NCBI RefSeq assembly: GCF_003234935.1
Contig: NZ_QKSB01000013.1
Coordinates: forward strand, 1-64,000
Direction of reading: 5' to 3'
Origin: Putridiphycobacter roseus
GTDB lineage: Bacteria > Bacteroidota > Bacteroidia > Flavobacteriales_D > Crocinitomicaceae
DNA: 64,000 nt
In this document: positions 26,641-35,476 of the stretch, piece by piece
How the letters are laid out: each line of letters starts with the position of its first letter
How positions within the stretch are numbered: the first letter of the stretch is position 1
The notes under the pieces: generated by a model
The model's input: the letters and a program-made list of their open reading frames with translations, nothing else
What the model was told of the DNA's origin: nothing
Databases searched by the model: none
Translations under genes and position numbers: made by a program

Positions 26641-28038
26641 ATGAAACAGAAAGGCGATAATTCAAGAAGAAGATTTATAAAGCAAGCTAGTTTGGCTGCT
26701 TTAGGACTTTCAGCACCTGTTTCTGCAATGATACAGTTTAAGGCGGTAAATGCCATGATGAGTGCACCGCCGCCGCCGCCTTTTGGAAATTACAAAGCCT
26801 TGGTGTTTGTATTCTTAGGTGGGGGGAATGACTCTTTTAACATGCTTATGCCGAATACTACTTCGGAGTATAACGATTATGCAACAACCCGCTCAAACCT
26901 CGCCATTCCTCAAAACGACTTGTTTGGAATCGCAGGAAATAATTACGGGTTACATCCAAATTTGGGAGGTATCAAACAATTGTTTGACCAAGGAGATGCG
27001 GCCATGGTTGCAAATGTAGGGACACTGATAGAACCCACTACAGTAAACCAATACCAACAGGGTACAGCGCCTATTCCTGTCGGATTATTTTCACACCTCG
27101 ATCAATACAATCACTGGCATTCTGGTCGTGCTGACCAGAGAGTAAATGTAGGCTGGGGCGGACAAATTGCAGATTTATTGGGATCGACCAATATCAACCA
27201 AAATATTTCCATGAATGTTTCCTTGTCGGGTTCAAATTTGTTTCAATTTGGCAATCAAACCGTGGAATTTGCCATGAACCAGAATGGTCCTAAATTGCCT
27301 TTTTATTATAACGAAACATGGGGCAATAACCAAGAACGAAGGGCAATGACCGATAGTTTGTTGGCACACAATTATTCCGACCCTTTTCAAAAAACTTATG
27401 CGGATACTTTTAGAAAGTCAATTGAGGCGAGTATAGAATTTGAACAAGCTGTAAACAGTTTACCAGGTTTTAATACGGCCTTTTCTGCATCAAGTATTTC
27501 TCAAGAAATGGAAATGATTGCTAAAACAATTGCGGTAAGAGATACTTTAGGCTTTGAAAGACAAATATTTTTTGTGCAACACAATGGCTGGGACCATCAT
27601 GATGATTTATTGATCAACCATGCCAATGGAATGCAAGAGGTAAATGATGCCATGGTAGAATTTAAAAATGTATTGGACGAAATGGGCGTCTTCAGTGATG
27701 TGACCACTTTTGTAGGGTCAGAATTTGCAAGAACACTGACTTCAAACGGAAACGGAAGTGACCATGCTTGGGGCGGAAATGCGATTTTAATGGGAGGAGA
27801 TGTAATTGGAAATAACGTTTACGGAAATTATCCTTCTCTACAAATTAACAGTCCACAATATTTAGATGGTGGCGTTTTGGTGCCGACCACAGCAACCGAT
27901 TCCATGTTTTCTGAATTGGCACTTTGGTATGGTGTGGAACCAAACGATTTGTCAACCATTTTTCCGAATGTGGGTAATTTCCATAATTTGGCCACTTTAA
28001 ACACACAAAATCCCCCAATGGGATTCATGACCATGTAA
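26641..28038 (+). CDS. DUF1501 family protein with Tat signal
   Basis: The N-terminus SRRRFIKQASLAALG is a twin-arginine signal (Arg 9-11), so the protein is exported folded. DUF1501 proteins belong to the alkaline-phosphatase/sulfatase-like metal-binding superfamily; here FVFLGGGNDSFNMLMP, QHNGWDHHDDLL and GSEFARTLTSNGNGSDHAWG carry the likely metal ligands (Asp, His). A run of five Pro encoded by CCG repeats (about residues 41-45) follows the signal. Substrate unknown. It forms an operon with the DUF1800 gene and the following T9SS gene (1-bp gap). Confidence 0.88.
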   Translation: MKQKGDNSRRRFIKQASLAALGLSAPVSAMIQFKAVNAMMSAPPPPPFGNYKALVFVFLGGGNDSFNMLMPNTTSEYNDYATTRSNLAIPQNDLFGIAGNNYGLHPNLGGIKQLFDQGDAAMVANVGTLIEPTTVNQYQQGTAPIPVGLFSHLDQYNHWHSGRADQRVNVGWGGQIADLLGSTNINQNISMNVSLSGSNLFQFGNQTVEFAMNQNGPKLPFYYNETWGNNQERRAMTDSLLAHNYSDPFQKTYADTFRKSIEASIEFEQAVNSLPGFNTAFSASSISQEMEMIAKTIAVRDTLGFERQIFFVQHNGWDHHDDLLINHANGMQEVNDAMVEFKNVLDEMGVFSDVTTFVGSEFARTLTSNGNGSDHAWGGNAILMGGDVIGNNVYGNYPSLQINSPQYLDGGVLVPTTATDSMFSELALWYGVEPNDLSTIFPNVGNFHNLATLNTQNPPMGFMTM

Positions 28039-28039
28039 G

Positions 28040-28804
28040 ATGAAATATATACTTTCGACCATATTACTCTTTACTTTAGCCACCAACGGATTTTCGCAAT
28101 GCTATCCCGAAAGGCATAATACCACCTGGTTTAACCAATGGATTTCTTGTGAAAAAACGGAGAATCCAAATACAACACGACCAGCGTCACATTGGATTAT
28201 GTATGATTTTGGAACTGAAATGAAAATGTATACATTGAATATTTGGAACATCAATGCACCCGACTTATTGAGTGATGGCATACAAAAAGCCAATATAGAT
28301 TATTCTTCAGATGGCATTACCTGGTTAGAATACGGTGAAGTAACCTTTAACCAAGGTACAGGTGAAAACACCTACGAAGGACAAAATGTGTTGAATTTTA
28401 ATGGAGCTGTAGCAAAGTATTTATTGATTACCAGCGAAAGCAACTACGGTGGAAATTGTGCTGGTTTTGCAGAAATGAAATTAGAAGTCGATTCTTTAAA
28501 AGTTGTCCCAACAGATCCTTCAGTAACAGATTCCTTGTCAACAGACTCTATTTGTATTGTGGCGGATGTATTTCCAAATCCAATGATCAATAATGAATTG
28601 TACATTACCTTAAACGAACAATGTGTCCACGCCGTTAATTACAATTTGACGGATGCAAATGGTAGAATATTGATTCAAAATACACCCATTGCTTTGAATG
28701 AAACGGTAGAAATTCTTAAAGGTAAAGAATTGGCTCCGGGGGTTTATATTGTGACTTTATTGTCCAATTATGCCAAGTCGGAATATAAGATTGTCAAACA
28801 ATAA
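28040..28804 (+). CDS. Discoidin-like T9SS cargo protein
   Basis: A signal peptide (MKYILSTILLFTLATNGFSQ) is followed by a domain of about 135 residues with an F5/8 type C (discoidin)-like pattern (HWIMYDFGTEMKMYTLNIWN, IDYSSDGITWLEYGEVTF, AKYLLITSESNYGG, GFAEMKLEV). After a linker comes a T9SS type A C-terminal domain (VFPNPMINNELYITL to the end). It is probably a surface-attached carbohydrate- or ligand-binding protein and the only member of the three-gene operon with an outward sorting signal. Confidence 0.82.
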   Translation: MKYILSTILLFTLATNGFSQCYPERHNTTWFNQWISCEKTENPNTTRPASHWIMYDFGTEMKMYTLNIWNINAPDLLSDGIQKANIDYSSDGITWLEYGEVTFNQGTGENTYEGQNVLNFNGAVAKYLLITSESNYGGNCAGFAEMKLEVDSLKVVPTDPSVTDSLSTDSICIVADVFPNPMINNELYITLNEQCVHAVNYNLTDANGRILIQNTPIALNETVEILKGKELAPGVYIVTLLSNYAKSEYKIVKQ

Positions 28805-29003
28805 ATCAGGAATTTTACACTGGTTTTAACGGGTAAATAATCGGAATAGGTTGTTTCCTTCAGGATAAATAAGAAAAAAATTATGAAAAAATAATTTACG
28901 TAATCTTTTTAATAATAGTCGTTTGTGGTATTTTTCAACAGTTTTTATCCTTATTTAGAAAAAAAACGTAACTTTTTTAACCCAAAGTTCGAATTAAATG
29001 AAT

Positions 29004-29011
29004 TAGATTTG
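29004..29011 (+). promoter_or_regulatory. Probable -7 element of the his operon promoter
   Basis: TAGATTTG matches TAnnTTTG and would start transcription around 29017, about 10 nt before the hisL start codon. No convincing -33 TTG is present at standard spacing (GTTC near 28987 is the nearest). The gap 28805-29003 holds nothing else recognisable. Confidence 0.5.
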
Positions 29012-29027
29012 TTGCAACAAACAAAAC

Positions 29028-29090
29028 ATGAATTTCAATCAATTACATCATCATCATTTTCATATTTGCTCTCAGGCGAACAGGAATTGA
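29028..29090 (+). CDS. hisL: Histidine operon leader peptide
   Basis: A 20-codon frame, ATG 29028 to TGA 29088-29090, encodes MNFNQLHHHHFHICSQANRN with five His in six codons (29046-29057 and 29061-29063). It lies about 100 bp before hisG and just upstream of a terminator hairpin. By the established logic of enteric his attenuation, scarcity of charged tRNA-His would stall the ribosome at the His codons. It is too short for ordinary gene finding. There is no Shine-Dalgarno, as usual in Bacteroidota. Confidence 0.88.
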   Translation: MNFNQLHHHHFHICSQANRN

Positions 29091-29129
29091 TATAGGTATA
29101 ATTTAAAAATATTTTCAAACCCGTCTGAG
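29071..29129 (+). promoter_or_regulatory. Antiterminator pairing of the his attenuator
   Basis: CTCAGGCG (29071-29078, inside hisL just after the His codons) can pair over 8 bp (one G-U) with CGTCTGAG (29122-29129), which is the 5' arm of the terminator. A ribosome stalled on the His codons leaves 29071-29078 free to pair and blocks the terminator; a ribosome that reaches the stop codon at 29088 covers it and lets the terminator form. Confidence 0.75.
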
Positions 29130-29148
29130 TAAATCAGATGGGTTTTTT
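29117..29148 (+). terminator. Attenuator terminator of the his operon
   Basis: AAACCCGTCTGA (29117-29128) and TCAGATGGGTTT (29134-29145) form a 12-bp stem (one G-U) with loop GTAAA, followed by T6 (29143-29148). It stands 41 bp before the hisG start codon. Confidence 0.88.
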
Positions 29149-29189
29149 GTTTTCTATCCTTTTGTTTACTCAGATATTTTAATTTAAAA

Positions 29190-30047
29190 ATGAGTAAACT
29201 AAAAATTGCAATCCAAAAAAGTGGTCGATTAAGCACAGATTCTATTAACTTATTGAAATCCTGTGGAATTTTTATCGACAATGGAAAAGATCAATTAAAA
29301 GCAAATGCCACTAATTTTCCATTAGAAGTATTGTACTTAAGGAATGCGGATATCCCACAGTATTTAGAAGATGGTATTGTAGATATTGGTATAGTGGGAG
29401 AAAACCTGTTAATTGAAAAAGAGAAAAAGGTAACTACGGTGCAACAGTTAGGTTTTTCAAAATGTAAATTATCCTTGGCAGTGCCAAAAAAAGTAGAAGT
29501 AGGGGATTTATCTTATTTCGAAGGTAAAAAAATTGCTACTTCTTATCCCAATACTTTGACAAAATTTCTGGAGAAAAATAGTATTAATGCTGACATTCAC
29601 CACATTTCAGGTTCGGTAGAAATTGCGCCAAATATTGGCTTGGCAGATGGTATTTGTGATATTGTAAGCTCCGGAAACACCTTGTTTAAAAATGGACTGA
29701 AAGAAAGTATTGTCCTCCTAGAATCTCAGGCAGTACTAGTCAAATCCAATCAATTGGATGTTGAAAAAGAAAAGTTGCTCGATAAGTTATTGTTTAGAAT
29801 TAAAGCTGTGCAAAAGGCAGAAAAGTTTAAATATATATTAATGAATGTACCGGATGATAAGGTAGCTGCAATTTCAAATATTTTACCTGTCTTAAAAAGT
29901 CCAACGGTTCTTCCACTGGTAGAAAAAGGGTGGAGTTCTATTCACTCTGTAATTGAAGAAAAAAAATTCTGGGAGGTTATTGATTCTTTAAAAGAGGCTG
30001 GTGCCGAAGATATTTTAATCGTTCCAATTGATAAAATGGTATTATAA
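29190..30047 (+). CDS. hisG: ATP phosphoribosyltransferase
   Basis: First enzyme of histidine synthesis: joins ATP and PRPP to phosphoribosyl-ATP. At 285 residues it is the long form, with a catalytic periplasmic-binding-protein-like fold (LKIAIQKSGRLSTDS at the start, IVDIGIVGENLL, GLADGICDIVSSGNTL for PRPP binding at about 151-166) and a C-terminal ACT-like regulatory domain (about 210-285) that mediates feedback inhibition by histidine in the family. First gene of the operon; its stop overlaps the hisD start by 1 bp. Expression is expected to depend on the hisL attenuator. Confidence 0.97.
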   Translation: MSKLKIAIQKSGRLSTDSINLLKSCGIFIDNGKDQLKANATNFPLEVLYLRNADIPQYLEDGIVDIGIVGENLLIEKEKKVTTVQQLGFSKCKLSLAVPKKVEVGDLSYFEGKKIATSYPNTLTKFLEKNSINADIHHISGSVEIAPNIGLADGICDIVSSGNTLFKNGLKESIVLLESQAVLVKSNQLDVEKEKLLDKLLFRIKAVQKAEKFKYILMNVPDDKVAAISNILPVLKSPTVLPLVEKGWSSIHSVIEEKKFWEVIDSLKEAGAEDILIVPIDKMVL

Positions 30048-31345
30048 TGAAAATAATTGAACAACCCTTAAAAAGTAATTGGTCAAATTTAGTGAGACGA
30101 CCGATAATAAAAGAAGAAAAACTGGACAATGCAGTAAGACAGATCATGTTGGATGTTAAGCAAAAAGGAGATTTGGCTATTTTCCAATACAATGCAAAAT
30201 TTGATGGCGTCAATCTAGATCGTTTAATTGTTTCTCCAAAAGAAATTGAAGCTGCAATTTTAACGATACCTAATCAATTAAAAGCAGCAATTGAAGTGGC
30301 TAGAAAAAACATTACTGCTTTTCACCAAAGTCAACATATAGTGGAGCCAATAGTTGAAACTACCAAAGGCGTAAAATGTTGGCGGAAATCTGTAGCTATT
30401 GAAAGTGTGGGACTGTATATTCCTGCAGGTACTGCACCGCTTTTTTCTACCGTACTCATGTTGGGAATTCCAGCTAAAATTGCAGGGTGTAAAAAAATTG
30501 TACTCTGTACTCCTGTCTCAAAGTCGGGGAAAGTTCCAGCTAGTATTTTATATACTGCACAATTGATTGGAGTAGACATTATTTATAAAATGGGAGGTGC
30601 ACAAGCAATTGCTGGATTGACTTATGGGACGGAAAGTATTCAAAAAGTAGATAAAATATTTGGACCAGGAAATCAATTTGTGGCAAAGGCGAAAGAATTT
30701 GCGCAACAAGCAGGAATAGCTATTGATTTACCAGCCGGACCAAGTGAATTGTTGATTATTGCTGACCAAACAGCTGTACCCGAATTTGTTGCTGCCGACT
30801 TATTGTCACAAGCAGAACACGGTGTAGACAGTCAAGTGATTTTACTTTCAAATGACAAAGTGATGATCGAAAAAGTGTTAGCAGAGGTAGTAAAACAATT
30901 AGTGGATTTACCAAGACAAGCAATTGCAAAATTGGCCCTTGAAAATAGTAAGGTGATTTTCTTTTCTACGTTAGAAGATTGTGTACTATTTAGTAATACT
31001 TATGCACCCGAACACTTAATACTAGCTGCTACGCAAACTGAAAATTTGGTAGATAAAATTACTAATGCAGGTTCTGTTTTTATAGGGAATTATAGTTGTG
31101 AAAGCGCTGGTGATTATGCCAGCGGAACTAACCATACTTTACCTACTAACGGTTTTGCAAAAACGTATAGTGGTGTTTCCTTAGATAGTTTTGTTAAAAA
31201 AATTACTTTTCAAGAGCTTTCTAAAGAAGGGATTAAGAATATAGGAGAAGCCATAGAGGTGATGGCTACTGAAGAAAAATTATACGGACATAAAAATGCT
31301 GTCACCCTGCGTTTAAATAATTTGGAAGATGAAGAAAATAAGTAA
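30047..31345 (+). CDS. hisD: Histidinol dehydrogenase
   Basis: Last enzyme of the pathway: oxidises histidinol to histidine in two NAD-dependent steps and requires zinc. Diagnostic pieces are GLYIPAGTAPLFSTVLML, IYKMGGAQAIAGLTYGTESI, KIFGPGNQFVAKAK and the signature DLPAGPSELLIIAD with ADLLSQAEHGVDSQVIL (zinc-binding Gln/His), then the catalytic EHL (APEHLIL) and NHTLPT. Length 432 is normal. The start codon overlaps the hisG stop; the 3' end overlaps hisC by 17 bp. Confidence 0.97.
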   Translation: MKIIEQPLKSNWSNLVRRPIIKEEKLDNAVRQIMLDVKQKGDLAIFQYNAKFDGVNLDRLIVSPKEIEAAILTIPNQLKAAIEVARKNITAFHQSQHIVEPIVETTKGVKCWRKSVAIESVGLYIPAGTAPLFSTVLMLGIPAKIAGCKKIVLCTPVSKSGKVPASILYTAQLIGVDIIYKMGGAQAIAGLTYGTESIQKVDKIFGPGNQFVAKAKEFAQQAGIAIDLPAGPSELLIIADQTAVPEFVAADLLSQAEHGVDSQVILLSNDKVMIEKVLAEVVKQLVDLPRQAIAKLALENSKVIFFSTLEDCVLFSNTYAPEHLILAATQTENLVDKITNAGSVFIGNYSCESAGDYASGTNHTLPTNGFAKTYSGVSLDSFVKKITFQELSKEGIKNIGEAIEVMATEEKLYGHKNAVTLRLNNLEDEENK

Positions 31346-32360
31346 ACTAGTTCGTCCCAATATTCTGAATTTAACCCCTTACTCCTGTGCAAGGGATGAG
31401 TTTAATGGAGAGGATGCCATTTTTTTAGATGCAAACGAAAGTCCCTTTGGTAACTTGAACAGATATCCTGATCCCTATCAAAATGAATTAAAAAAACACT
31501 TGTCCTTAAGTCAATCCATTCCAGAAAATAATATTTTTATAGGCAACGGTAGTGACGAAATTATTGATTTGATTTTTAGAATATTTTGCAGACCAGGATT
31601 AGATAAAGTGATTTCTTTTACCCCAACTTATGGCATGTATGAAGTGTCTGCAAATATCAATGATGTAGCATATATTAAAATTCCATTGGATGAGCAGTTT
31701 CAAATCCCAAGGAGTGCATTGGAGGCGTTTTATACGGATTCTAAAGTGAAAATTATTTTTATATGCTCGCCTAACAATCCAACAGGTAATCTGATGGATC
31801 AAAAAGTGATTGCTTCCATCTGTAGTAATTTTCAAGGTATTGTTGTAATCGACGAAGCATATATTGATTTTTGTGGACAGGCTTCTTGGAATAAATCTAT
31901 TGCTGATTATTCAAACTTAATTGTACTACAAACATTGAGTAAAGCTTGGGGAGCTGCTGCGATAAGACTAGGTGTTGCTTACACCAATGACTTTATTAAT
32001 AGTTTATTAAATAAGGTTAAACCACCCTATAATGTGAGTCAACTCAATCAAGATAAAGCTTTAGAGGTGTTGAAAAATAAATCTGTTTACGAGAAAAATA
32101 TATTATGGATTCAACAAGAGAAAAGTAAACTGATAAGCGCTTTAAACCAATTACAAATCGTAGAAAAAATATTCCCTTCTGAAACCAATTTTATACTGGT
32201 CAAAGTAAACCATGCAGAGGCTATTTATCATTATTTATTAGCTAATGGGGTGGTGGTCAGAAATAGGGACAAAATTATGGCCAACTCTATTAGGGTTAGT
32301 GTCGGTAATGCCAAAGAAAACAATGCTTTGATTAGCGCTTTAAAAAAATATGAAATATGA
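31329..32360 (+). CDS. hisC: Histidinol-phosphate aminotransferase
   Basis: PLP-dependent class I/II aminotransferase that makes histidinol phosphate from imidazole-acetol phosphate and glutamate. Visible motifs are LDANESPFGN at the N-terminus, GNGSDEIIDLIFR, CSPNNPTGN, VVIDEAYIDF and LQTLSKAWGAAAIRLG with the PLP-binding Lys (about residue 204). Length 343 fits. It overlaps hisD upstream (17 bp) and hisB downstream (4 bp). Confidence 0.97.
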   Translation: MKKISKLVRPNILNLTPYSCARDEFNGEDAIFLDANESPFGNLNRYPDPYQNELKKHLSLSQSIPENNIFIGNGSDEIIDLIFRIFCRPGLDKVISFTPTYGMYEVSANINDVAYIKIPLDEQFQIPRSALEAFYTDSKVKIIFICSPNNPTGNLMDQKVIASICSNFQGIVVIDEAYIDFCGQASWNKSIADYSNLIVLQTLSKAWGAAAIRLGVAYTNDFINSLLNKVKPPYNVSQLNQDKALEVLKNKSVYEKNILWIQQEKSKLISALNQLQIVEKIFPSETNFILVKVNHAEAIYHYLLANGVVVRNRDKIMANSIRVSVGNAKENNALISALKKYEI

Positions 32361-33445
32361 AAAAAGTATTATTTATAGATAGAGATGGCACCTTAGTCAT
32401 TGAGCCACCGGTTGATTTTCAGTTGGATAGTTTTGAGAAGTTAGAGTTTTATCCCGGTGTTTTCCAATTTCTTTCTAGAATTGTCATTGAATTGGATTAT
32501 GAACTAGTGATGGTAACCAATCAAGATGGTTTGGGGACGAATTCTTTTCCTGAAGAGACTTTTTGGCCGGTACAAAATAAAATAATTCAAGCATTTAAAA
32601 ATGAAGGGATAGTATTCGAAGAGGTGCTGATTGATAGAAGTTTTCCTGCAGATAATGCAACAACAAGAAAACCTAGAACAGGGTTGTTGAATAAGTACTT
32701 GTATGGCGACTATGATTTGGGTAATTCTTATGTAATTGGCGATCGATCAAGTGATTTAAAATTGGCAAAAAATCTAGGCTGTACCGGTATATTTATTGGT
32801 GACATGCAAGAGGACGCCATATTGAGTACCAAGAGTTGGGCAGATATTTACTATTTTTTAAAAAATGAAGCACGTGTGGCTAGTCTGAAAAGGGTAACTA
32901 ACGAAACCAATATAGATATTGTATTGAATTTGGATGGCAATGGAAAAAATAACATAGATACTGGATTGGCATTTTTTGATCATATGCTAGAACAAATAGC
33001 TAGACATGGAAATATAGATTTAGATATTCAAGTAAAGGGTGATTTGGCAGTTGACGAACACCATACTATTGAAGATGTTGCCCTATGTCTAGGAGAGGTT
33101 TTTTTAAAAGCTTTAGGATCAAAAAAAGCGATTGAAAGATATGGGTTTTTATTGCCTATGGACGATTGTTTGGCACAAGTAGCCATTGATTTTGGCGGTA
33201 GACCTTGGTTGGTATGGGCAGCTGATTTTAAGCGGGAAAAAGTAGGGGATATGCCTACAGAAATGTTTATGCACTTTTTTAAGTCATTTTCTGACGCCGC
33301 AAAATGTAATTTAAACATCCAGGCAAGTGGAACGAATGAACACCATAAAATTGAAGCCATTTTTAAGGGATTTGCTAAGGCGATAAGAATGGCTATAAAA
33401 AAAACAGAGGATTATAAAATACCAAGTACAAAAGGAATATTATGA
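32357..33445 (+). CDS. hisB: Bifunctional histidinol-phosphatase / imidazoleglycerol-phosphate dehydratase
   Basis: Fusion of a HAD phosphatase (residues 1-165; FIDRDGTLV with nucleophile Asp8 and Asp10, VTNQDGLG, VIGDRSSDLKLA) and the dehydratase (about 170-362; two metal-binding clusters, FFDHMLEQIARHG with VDEHHTIEDVALCLG, and TNEHHKIEAIFKG). It performs steps 6 and 8 of the pathway. In the phosphatase part the four zinc ligands known from the enterobacterial enzyme (Cys93, His95, Cys101, Cys103) are Asp93, Ser95, Ala101 and Thr103 here, so the zinc loop is lost. Length 362 fits the fusion. Confidence 0.96.
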   Translation: MKKVLFIDRDGTLVIEPPVDFQLDSFEKLEFYPGVFQFLSRIVIELDYELVMVTNQDGLGTNSFPEETFWPVQNKIIQAFKNEGIVFEEVLIDRSFPADNATTRKPRTGLLNKYLYGDYDLGNSYVIGDRSSDLKLAKNLGCTGIFIGDMQEDAILSTKSWADIYYFLKNEARVASLKRVTNETNIDIVLNLDGNGKNNIDTGLAFFDHMLEQIARHGNIDLDIQVKGDLAVDEHHTIEDVALCLGEVFLKALGSKKAIERYGFLLPMDDCLAQVAIDFGGRPWLVWAADFKREKVGDMPTEMFMHFFKSFSDAAKCNLNIQASGTNEHHKIEAIFKGFAKAIRMAIKKTEDYKIPSTKGIL

Positions 33446-34020
33446 TAGCGATTATAAATTACAATGCTGGTAACATCAGATCAGTACAAAACGCACTTAA
33501 AAATTTAGGGTACCAAAGTGTGATTACTAATGATATTGATGTAATAAAAAATGCAAGTAAAGTAATTCTTCCAGGCGTTGGTGAAGCAAAGTCCGCAATG
33601 CAATTCCTTAAAGAAAAAGGACTAGATGAAGTGATTTTATCCCTAAAACAACCCTTTTTAGGGATCTGTTTAGGGTTGCAGTTAATGTGTAAACATAGCG
33701 AGGAGGGAGACGTGGCATGTTTGGGGATATTTAATGCCAATGTTCGCTTGTTTCCGCCCAGAGATATTGTCCCACATATGGGATGGAATAACTTAGTAAA
33801 AAGATCTGGGAAACTAACTGCAAATATACAAGCAGAAGAGGATGTGTATTTTGTACATAGCTATTTTGCGGAAATAAGCAGAGAAACTACAGCTGTTTGC
33901 GACTACATTCAACCATTTTCCGCGGTAATGGAAGACGATAATTTTTATGCCACACAGTTTCATCCAGAAAAATCTTCAAAAGTAGGGGAGCAAATACTAT
34001 TAAATTTTTTAAAATTATGA
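33442..34020 (+). CDS. hisH: Imidazole glycerol phosphate synthase, glutaminase subunit
   Basis: Class I glutamine amidotransferase that feeds ammonia to HisF. The oxyanion strand LPGVGEAKSAM, nucleophile Cys in FLGICLGLQLM (about residue 75) and the His-Glu pair in FHPEKSSKVG (about 172-174) complete the catalytic triad. Length 192 is slightly short but normal. It overlaps hisB and hisA by 4 bp each; the partner HisF is encoded two genes downstream. Confidence 0.97.
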   Translation: MIAIINYNAGNIRSVQNALKNLGYQSVITNDIDVIKNASKVILPGVGEAKSAMQFLKEKGLDEVILSLKQPFLGICLGLQLMCKHSEEGDVACLGIFNANVRLFPPRDIVPHMGWNNLVKRSGKLTANIQAEEDVYFVHSYFAEISRETTAVCDYIQPFSAVMEDDNFYATQFHPEKSSKVGEQILLNFLKL

Positions 34021-34730
34021 GAATAATACCAGCAATAGATATCATAGATGGAAAGTGTATTCGACTGACTAAAGGTAATTATGATGCAAAAAAAATCTAT
34101 AATAATCATCCTTTAGAAGTAGCAAAGTCATTTGAAGACCATGGTGTTCAATATTTACATGTAGTGGATTTAGATGGAGCCAAGGCGAATAAAGTAGTTA
34201 ATAATAAAATATTGGAGGAGATAGCTACGCAAACGAATTTAAAGATTGAGTTTGGCGGTGGCATAAGAGGGGAAGATGATCTAGTAAAAGCTTTTGAAGC
34301 CGGTGCCGATCAAGTTATTGTAGGGAGTGTTGCAGTTCAAAAACCAGATGTATTCCTAGATTGGTTGTCTAAATTTGGACAAGAAAAAATTATTTTAGGT
34401 GCAGATTGTATGAATAGAAAAATAGCGACAAATGCCTGGTTAGCTACCTCCGAAATTGATGTAGTGGATTATATTAAAAATTATCGCGACAAAGGCGTCC
34501 AACATGTAATATGTACAGAGATTAGTAAAGACGGCATGCTGGCTGGCACCGCTAATGATTTGTACAAAGAAATAATAGCGGAAACTAAAGTGGATTTAAT
34601 TGGGAGTGGTGGCGTTTCTTCCTTGCAAGATTTAGAATTACTAGCCAAATTAGGTTGCGCTGGTGCCATTATAGGGAAAGCTTTTTACGAAGGGAAAATT
34701 ACTTTAGAAGATTTAGGAAGGATATGTTAA
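34017..34730 (+). CDS. hisA: Phosphoribosylformimino-AICAR-phosphate isomerase
   Basis: TIM-barrel isomerase for step 4 of the pathway (ProFAR to PRFAR). The catalytic Asp8 is in IIPAIDIIDGKCIRLTKG, the first phosphate site is EFGGGIRGEDD, the second half-barrel contains the other Asp near TEISKDGMLAG, and GSGGVSSLQDL closes the second phosphate site. 237 residues. It overlaps hisH by 4 bp and hisF by 7 bp. Confidence 0.96.
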   Translation: MRIIPAIDIIDGKCIRLTKGNYDAKKIYNNHPLEVAKSFEDHGVQYLHVVDLDGAKANKVVNNKILEEIATQTNLKIEFGGGIRGEDDLVKAFEAGADQVIVGSVAVQKPDVFLDWLSKFGQEKIILGADCMNRKIATNAWLATSEIDVVDYIKNYRDKGVQHVICTEISKDGMLAGTANDLYKEIIAETKVDLIGSGGVSSLQDLELLAKLGCAGAIIGKAFYEGKITLEDLGRIC

Positions 34731-35476
34731 AGAAAAGAATTATACCCTGTTTAGATATTAGAGCAGGAAGAGTGGTGAAGGGAATTAACTTCGTTGGTGT
34801 AAAAGATGCAGGAGACCCTGTAGAATTGGCGCTTAAATACGTTGCAGAAGGAGCAGATGAATTGGTGTTTTTAGATATCACTGCTACTGCCGAAAAAAGG
34901 GAAACTTTTGTACCTCTTATAAAAGAAATAGCAGCCAATATTAATATTCCATTCACGGTTGGTGGTGGAATTAGTACTATTGAAGATGTTAGTAAAGTGA
35001 TACAAGCGGGAGCAGATAAAGTGAGTATTAACTCCGCGGCAATTAAAAATCCAAATTTAATTACAGCCATTAAAAATAATTTTGGAAGTCAGTGTGTAGT
35101 AGTAGCCATTGATACGGATTATGTAGGAGAAGCATGGAAAGTATTTTCAAAAGGAGGACTTGAAGAAACTAATTTAAATACCATAGATTGGGTAAAAGTA
35201 GTGGCAGATTTAGGAGCGGGTGAAATATTATTAACTTCCATTAAAGAAGATGGTACTAAGGCAGGTTTTGCTTTGGATGTCATCCAACAGGTTTGTGCCT
35301 TGGTCAATATACCTGTTATAGCTTCAGGTGGGGCCGGGAAAAAGGAAGATTTTTATGATGTATTTAAACAAACCAATGCAACGGCCGCGCTTGCAGCTAG
35401 TATATTTCACGAAGACATTGTATCGATATCCTCTATTAAAAATTTTTTAAACATATATAATATACCAGTAAGATGA
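34724..35476 (+). CDS. hisF: Imidazole glycerol phosphate synthase, cyclase subunit
   Basis: Cyclase half of IGP synthase, which closes the imidazole ring and releases AICAR. The frame is open from 34655, but the family N-terminus MLKKRIIPCLDIRAGRVVKG starts at 34724, which I use. The catalytic Asp11 lies in CLDI and the second Asp in VVAIDTDYVGE (about 130); TVGGGISTIEDV and ASGGAGKKEDF are the phosphate sites. 250 residues. It overlaps hisA by 7 bp and hisI by 4 bp. Confidence 0.97.
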   Translation: MLKKRIIPCLDIRAGRVVKGINFVGVKDAGDPVELALKYVAEGADELVFLDITATAEKRETFVPLIKEIAANINIPFTVGGGISTIEDVSKVIQAGADKVSINSAAIKNPNLITAIKNNFGSQCVVVAIDTDYVGEAWKVFSKGGLEETNLNTIDWVKVVADLGAGEILLTSIKEDGTKAGFALDVIQQVCALVNIPVIASGGAGKKEDFYDVFKQTNATAALAASIFHEDIVSISSIKNFLNIYNIPVR

